Part shown: in pieces, positions 59,851-64,000 of the stretch
How positions within the stretch are numbered: the first letter of the stretch is position 1
How the letters are laid out: the number at the start of each line of letters is the position of its first letter
Assembly (NCBI RefSeq): GCF_001017125.1
Contig: NZ_JXOJ01000003.1
Location: 1-64,000, forward strand
From: Methanoculleus sediminis
GTDB lineage: Archaea; Halobacteriota; Methanomicrobia; Methanomicrobiales; Methanoculleaceae
Length of the DNA stretch: 64,000 bases
Direction of reading: 5' to 3'
Position numbers and translations under genes: made by a program
Notes under the pieces: generated by a model
Databases searched by the model: none
Seen by the model: only the letters and a program-made list of their open reading frames with translations
Told to the model about the DNA's origin: nothing

Positions 59851-61423
59851 TACGGGGCTCTTCGTCGCGATGACGCTGGTATACCTCGTCCTCATCATCG
59901 GCCTCGGCTACCTCGGCTACCGCCGGACAAAAGAGAACGACGACTACATGGTCGCCGGGAGGAAGATCCATCCCGTGGTTCTCGCCCTCTCCTACGGCGC
60001 GACCTTCATCAGCACCTCCGCCATCGTCGGGTTCGGGGGGGTTGCGGCGCAGCTCGGCATGGGGATGATCTGGCTGACCGTTCTCAACATCGGGCTCGGG
60101 ATCTTCATCGCGTTCGTCTTCTTCGGAAAACGGACGCGCCGGATCGGGCACAGACTCCGTGCCGTGACCTTCCCCGACCTGATGGGGAAGTGCTACGGGT
60201 CGCCGTTCATGCAGTATGCCGCGGGAATCGTCATCGTCCTCGGCATGCCGCTCTACACGGCGGCGATCCTGATCGGCGGCGCCCAGTTCATCACGAGCAC
60301 GCTGCAGATCCCCTACACCACCGCGCTCCTCGGCTTCGCGGCGATCGTCGCCCTCTACGTGGTGCTCGGGGGGCTCATCGCCGTCATGTACACCGACGCG
60401 CTGCAGGGCGGGATCATGCTCGTCGGGATGACCATCCTCCTCGTGCTCACCTACGTCCAGCTCGGCGGGATCGTCGAGGCGCATACCGCCCTTGCCGGGA
60501 TGTCCGCCCTCGTCCCGGAGGCGCTCGCCGCCGGGGGGATGACCGGGTGGGCGTCCATGCCGGCGTTCGGATCGTCCATCTGGCTCACGCTGGTGACGAC
60601 GCTCGTTCTCGGGGTAGGCATCGGGGTGCTGGCGCAGCCCCAGCTGGTCGTCCGGTTCATGACCGTCAGGGACAGCCGGGCGCTGAACCGTGCGGTCCTC
60701 GTCGGCGGGCCGTTCATCCTGATGATGACCGGGGTCGCCTTCACGGTCGGGGCGCTCACGAACGTCTACTTCTACCGGGACCAGGGCGTGATCGCGCTCG
60801 CGGCGGCCACCGGCGGCAACGTCGACACGATCATACCGAACTTCATCAACGCGTCGATGCCGGACCTCTTCATCGTCATCTTCATGCTGGCGCTCCTTGC
60901 CGCAGCGATGTCCACGCTCAGTTCTCTCTTCCACACGATGGGAACGTCGCTCGGGTTCGACGTCATACGGCGCACCGGAACAGAGAGGGCGACGATGAGG
61001 CCGATCCGGCTGGCGACCGTCGCCATGATCGCCGTGAGCATCGTTCTCGCCTTCATCATGCCCGGCAGCATCATCGCCCGGGCGACGGCGATGTTCATGG
61101 GCCTCTGCGCATCGGCGTTCCTGCCGGCCTACGCCCACGCCATGTACAGCAGCAGGCCGTCGCTAAAGGCGGCAAAGATGAGTCTCGTCACCGGAACGGT
61201 CGCCTGGTTCGCGTGGACGGCCTTCGTCCACGTCAAGGAGTCGGCGGCGCTCGGGCTCTCCAACCTCCTCTTCGGGGTGCCGGCGGTTCTCTCCGCCCCG
61301 TGGCAGGACGTGGATCCGCTCGTCATCGCCCTCCCCCTCTCGACGGCCGCGCTGCTGGTCGGGTGGGTGCTCGATCGCCACGAGGTGACCGCGGATACGG
61401 AGGAGTCGGCCGGGGCGGCCTGA
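59840..61423 (+). CDS. sodium:solute symporter (SSS family)
   Basis: The 527-residue protein has about thirteen helices of the LeuT-type SSS fold. SYGATFISTSAIVGFGGVAA (about residues 53-72) is the first sodium/substrate helix, followed by RRIGHRLRAVTFPDLMGKCY (the family's short helix loop), and LLAAAMSTLSSLFHTMGTSL (about 355) is the second sodium-site helix with the conserved Ser/Thr. The family includes proline, pantothenate, acetate and sugar carriers; the substrate cannot be picked. Translational overlap with the 42-residue companion fixes the start. Confidence 0.9.
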   Translation: MAVDTGLFVAMTLVYLVLIIGLGYLGYRRTKENDDYMVAGRKIHPVVLALSYGATFISTSAIVGFGGVAAQLGMGMIWLTVLNIGLGIFIAFVFFGKRTRRIGHRLRAVTFPDLMGKCYGSPFMQYAAGIVIVLGMPLYTAAILIGGAQFITSTLQIPYTTALLGFAAIVALYVVLGGLIAVMYTDALQGGIMLVGMTILLVLTYVQLGGIVEAHTALAGMSALVPEALAAGGMTGWASMPAFGSSIWLTLVTTLVLGVGIGVLAQPQLVVRFMTVRDSRALNRAVLVGGPFILMMTGVAFTVGALTNVYFYRDQGVIALAAATGGNVDTIIPNFINASMPDLFIVIFMLALLAAAMSTLSSLFHTMGTSLGFDVIRRTGTERATMRPIRLATVAMIAVSIVLAFIMPGSIIARATAMFMGLCASAFLPAYAHAMYSSRPSLKAAKMSLVTGTVAWFAWTAFVHVKESAALGLSNLLFGVPAVLSAPWQDVDPLVIALPLSTAALLVGWVLDRHEVTADTEESAGAA

Positions 61424-61459
61424 AGGCCCCATCCTGTTTTTCAAGACGTCCGTCGGGAA

Positions 61460-62197
61460 TCAACCGGGAAGCCGCTTCCTCTTCTCCAGCACGTCCGCGA
61501 AACAGGAGCACTCGAGGTAGCCGGCCTGCGTCCAGTAATCGAGATCCCCTGCAAGGACGCCCTCTCCGGCAGCCTCGATCTTCTGCTTCATGATACCGAA
61601 GACCTCTTCCAGGTACTCGTCGGTGGTAACGGCACGCTCCCCCGTCACGTAGGAATAGATCGCATCGGCCAGAGCGCGGGCGTCGTTTCGTGCCCCGTCG
61701 GGGTCGTAGAGGTGCCCGGGAAGCGACCCGTACGACCCGAGCGTTCCGACGGTCTTGACCCCGAGCGAGGCCATCATCATTCCGAGGTAGTTCTGCACCT
61801 CGGGAAGGCCGCTCCCCGCCGTGGTCGCAACGGTCACGCCGGCTTTCCCGGCGAGCCGCATCGTGTGGAGCCAGGCCGGCAGGCGGTCGAAGAACGTCTT
61901 CATCTGGCCGGAGACGTTGATCGCATACACCGGCGACCCGAGGACGATGAACGAGGCGTTCTCCATCCGCTCTCTGAGCATCGCCATATCGTCGTGCTCA
62001 TCCTGCGGGCAGAACCCTTTTGTCATGCACGTCCAGCAGCCCCTGCAGTAGCGCACGGCCGTCTCGGCAGGGGTGAATATCTCGCACCGGACTGCGTCGT
62101 CCTTCTCCGCCAGGCGGTCGAGCATCATCTTCGCCAGTGCGTACGTGTTGGAGCGGCTGCCGTGGGGACTGCCGATATACGCAAACACCGTTGGCAT
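61460..62197 (-). CDS. flavodoxin-family NAD(P)H-dependent FMN oxidoreductase
   Basis: The 245-residue protein has a flavodoxin-like fold with FMN phosphate loop GSPHGSRSNTYALAKMM (about residues 9-25), a Cys pair YCRGCWTCMTKGFCPQ (about 50-65) that may hold Fe-S as in iron-sulfur flavoproteins, GSPVYAINVSGQMKTFFDRL and ATTAGSGLPEV. C-terminal residues extend the usual length. It probably transfers electrons to small acceptors or detoxifies oxygen species. No operon partner. Confidence 0.85.
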   Translation of the reverse strand: MPTVFAYIGSPHGSRSNTYALAKMMLDRLAEKDDAVRCEIFTPAETAVRYCRGCWTCMTKGFCPQDEHDDMAMLRERMENASFIVLGSPVYAINVSGQMKTFFDRLPAWLHTMRLAGKAGVTVATTAGSGLPEVQNYLGMMMASLGVKTVGTLGSYGSLPGHLYDPDGARNDARALADAIYSYVTGERAVTTDEYLEEVFGIMKQKIEAAGEGVLAGDLDYWTQAGYLECSCFADVLEKRKRLPG

Positions 62198-62263
62198 GCA
62201 GAAAAACTGCGGTTGATGGGATTTAATGCATGCGATTCGATCCGGTAGAGGCCGGCGGCAGGG

Positions 62264-63181
62264 TTATTCCGGTTGCCCGGGGCGAACTCCCGTAGAGAGG
62301 ACATACTCCCCGTCGATCCGCACCTCTCCCCGCCCGCCGAACATGAGCCCCCCGTCGTCGGGGCGGAGCAGGCGGACGATGTTCGGGTTCTCCCGGTCCG
62401 GCCCCTGCTCGATGACGAGCGTCCGGTTTGTCCAGAGGTTCTCCCGGATGAGGAAGTTGCCGAGGGCGGCGTTCCCCGAACCGGTCGCCGGGTCTTCCAG
62501 GTACCCGAACGTCGGGGCGAAGACCCGGGTGTGCAGGTCGTGCCCCCGAAACGCCGTCTCGCGGGTGTAGACGACGACCACGTCGACGGCATGGGCAAGA
62601 GCGAACGCACGGAGCGTCGCGTAGTCGGGAGAGCACCGGATGCAGGCGTCGAGCGAGGCGAGGGGGACGAGCAGGGTTTCGAGGCCGGCGTTCACGACGC
62701 CGGGGGGTATCGCGGGATCGATCTCCCGGACGCCGAGTGCGAGGGCGGCAGCGGTCTCTGCGATGTTGGGGCATGCGCCGGAGAAGACCGGTTCGGGTGC
62801 CCGGATGTAGACCATGCCGTCCTCGCCCGTCCGGTTCAGGACGGTGACGACACCTCTGTTCGTCCGGAGGAGGAGGCTCTCCCGGCCGCGGAACCGGTCT
62901 TCGCTATGCACCACGTCGTCCATGATGGCTATCGTCGCGTGGCCGCAGAAGTCGACTTCCCGCTCGCAGGAGAAGTAGCGGATCGAGAGGTCGCACTCGC
63001 CCGGCGTCCCCTCGCGGAGAAAACCGACCTCCGAGACGAAACCCTTCAGTTCGCGGGCGATCCGCTGCATCTCGTGGTCGGCGATCTCCTCCCCGGGAGC
63101 AAGGCGGACGTATCCCGCGGGGTTTCCTGCCGATCCGGCTGCTGCAAAGGCGTCGATCTTCTTGAACCGGTAGCGTTTCAT
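62264..63181 (-). CDS. PhzF-family isomerase-like protein
   Basis: The 305-residue two-domain protein has KKIDAFAAAGSAGNPAGYVR at the start and the catalytic Glu in GFVSEVGFL (about residue 46). CGHATIAIMDD follows, and the second domain has the matching DPATGSGNAALGNFL. This is the standard PhzF/DapF-like fold; substrates of archaeal members are unknown. The ATG at 63181 is chosen because GGTGGAGTC precedes it and the frame upstream is unlike the family. Confidence 0.88.
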   Translation of the reverse strand: MKRYRFKKIDAFAAAGSAGNPAGYVRLAPGEEIADHEMQRIARELKGFVSEVGFLREGTPGECDLSIRYFSCEREVDFCGHATIAIMDDVVHSEDRFRGRESLLLRTNRGVVTVLNRTGEDGMVYIRAPEPVFSGACPNIAETAAALALGVREIDPAIPPGVVNAGLETLLVPLASLDACIRCSPDYATLRAFALAHAVDVVVVYTRETAFRGHDLHTRVFAPTFGYLEDPATGSGNAALGNFLIRENLWTNRTLVIEQGPDRENPNIVRLLRPDDGGLMFGGRGEVRIDGEYVLSTGVRPGQPE

Positions 63182-63317
63182 GACTCCACCCGCGTGTTCA
63201 TCGAGCATCTGTCCTCCTCCGGAAGGGAAAGAATTTGTTATCTGTTCCGGCACGATGACGGCGGCAGAATGCTCCGCTGTAAGGACGACGGGTGGAAGTT
63301 CCGAAAAAAGAGTAGGG

Positions 63318-63995
63318 TTAGTTCTTTCTCCAGGTAACCAGCACCAGCCCGGCGATCAGCAGGGCGGCGCCGGCAAGGGCCGGCGAGAGGGGCGCCTGCT
63401 GCGTGGGGGGCGCGGTGTTCAGGTTCACGTGGAGGTCGACGGTCTCACCCTTGCCGGGGTACTGGTCGACGGCCGCCGTGTAGGGGAGATACCCTTCTTT
63501 GGTCACGGTGTAGGTCTTGTACGGGGTTCCGGTCACGTAGACCTGCACGGTGAGGACTCCCTGGCTGGTGGTGCCCTTGATCTCGTTGTCGAACTGGACG
63601 GTTGCCCCGTCAACGTTGACGTGGACGGCGTACCAGCCGACGTCGCCGCCGATCGGGGCGGGAGGCGCTGCGGGGTTCAGGGTCGCGTAGAGGTCGAAGA
63701 CCTCTCCTTTGCCCGGAACCGAGGTTACGTCCCCGTAGTGGGTCGCGTATCCGTCCTTCTCGACACGGAACGTCTGGTAGGGTGCGCCGGTGGTGTAGAC
63801 CGGGACATACAGCACGCCGGCCTCGATCGTGCCCTTGTATTCGTCGTCGAAGTAGACGTCGGCTCCATTCACGTTACAGTTGACCGCATACCATCCGTTG
63901 TCCCCGCCTACGGGCGGTTGAGCACTCGAAGGAAGGACAATGAGGAAGCAGGCGATGAGAGAAAAGACCAGAAGATTGCGTACAGTGCTCTGCAT
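63318..63995 (-). CDS. PEGA-repeat surface protein with C-terminal anchor
   Basis: The 225-residue protein has an N-terminal signal peptide (TVRNLLVFSLIACFLIVLPS), two PEGA-like repeats (GWYAVNCNVNGADVYFDDEY and GWYAVHVNVDGATVQFDNEI, each ending YPGKGE or VPGKGE), a proline linker (TAPPTQQAPLSPA) and a C-terminal helix ALAGAALLIAGLVLVTWRKN with positive end. It is exported and held on the outer surface. The start is near the window edge and may not be complete upstream, but a Met with signal is present. Confidence 0.85.
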   Translation of the reverse strand: MQSTVRNLLVFSLIACFLIVLPSSAQPPVGGDNGWYAVNCNVNGADVYFDDEYKGTIEAGVLYVPVYTTGAPYQTFRVEKDGYATHYGDVTSVPGKGEVFDLYATLNPAAPPAPIGGDVGWYAVHVNVDGATVQFDNEIKGTTSQGVLTVQVYVTGTPYKTYTVTKEGYLPYTAAVDQYPGKGETVDLHVNLNTAPPTQQAPLSPALAGAALLIAGLVLVTWRKN

Positions 63996-64000
63996 AAAAG

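Overview
The window is a GC-rich methanogenic euryarchaeal chromosome segment, most like Methanoculleus or a close Methanomicrobiales relative. The evidence is a beta-ribofuranosylaminobenzene 5'-phosphate synthase (methanopterin pathway), a bifunctional Fae-Hps, a 5'-deoxyadenosine deaminase, an Orc1/Cdc6 initiator, archaeal TATA promoters and an intron-containing tRNA-Trp whose intron carries a box C/D guide RNA. Genus is inferred from gene content and style, not from a database search.

Layout. 1-11.3 kb is housekeeping: msrA, a DUF2148 Fe-S protein, mptG, fae-hps, a frameshifted DUF421 gene, tRNA-Trp with its guide RNA, an acyl-CoA synthetase, a deoxyadenosine deaminase/phosphorylase operon and a nicotinate phosphoribosyltransferase-like gene, ending at tRNA-Ala(GGC). 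11.65-23.8 kb is a visibly AT-rich island on the minus strand, with six large tightly coupled genes in two transcription units. One unit is drmA-drmB-drmC-drmE-like (a DISARM-type helicase, a DUF1998 protein, a phospholipase-D-fold protein and a 1111-residue partner). The other is a radical SAM protein plus a DGQHR-domain protein. No DNA methyltransferase is present in the island. This is the best candidate for an undescribed defence or DNA-modification system here.

24-33 kb is a decayed accessory zone. It holds an RNase III gene with an in-frame stop, a solitary HicB antitoxin and a distant copy of its 3' end, a DUF4062-ATPase with a wrecked partial duplicate beside it, a MntA/HepT pair whose HepT is cut by TGA just before its catalytic motif, an orc1/cdc6 gene, three 55-bp tandem repeats and a field of short perfect hairpins. 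33.2-36 kb has two overlapping NTPase genes behind a palindromic operator.

36-64 kb returns to ordinary accessory metabolism and envelope genes: an Fe-S oxidoreductase, a methyltransferase, acetyltransferases, a fused two-domain solute-binding protein, a DUF362 protein, an acetoacetate decarboxylase-like/SDR pair, a sugar dehydrogenase-like protein, an MFS exporter, a CPBP protease, alpha/beta hydrolases, two SRPBCC proteins, a Gate-domain membrane protein, a sodium:solute symporter with a 42-residue companion, a flavoprotein, a PhzF protein and PEGA surface proteins. No IS element, integrase, CRISPR array or rRNA was seen.
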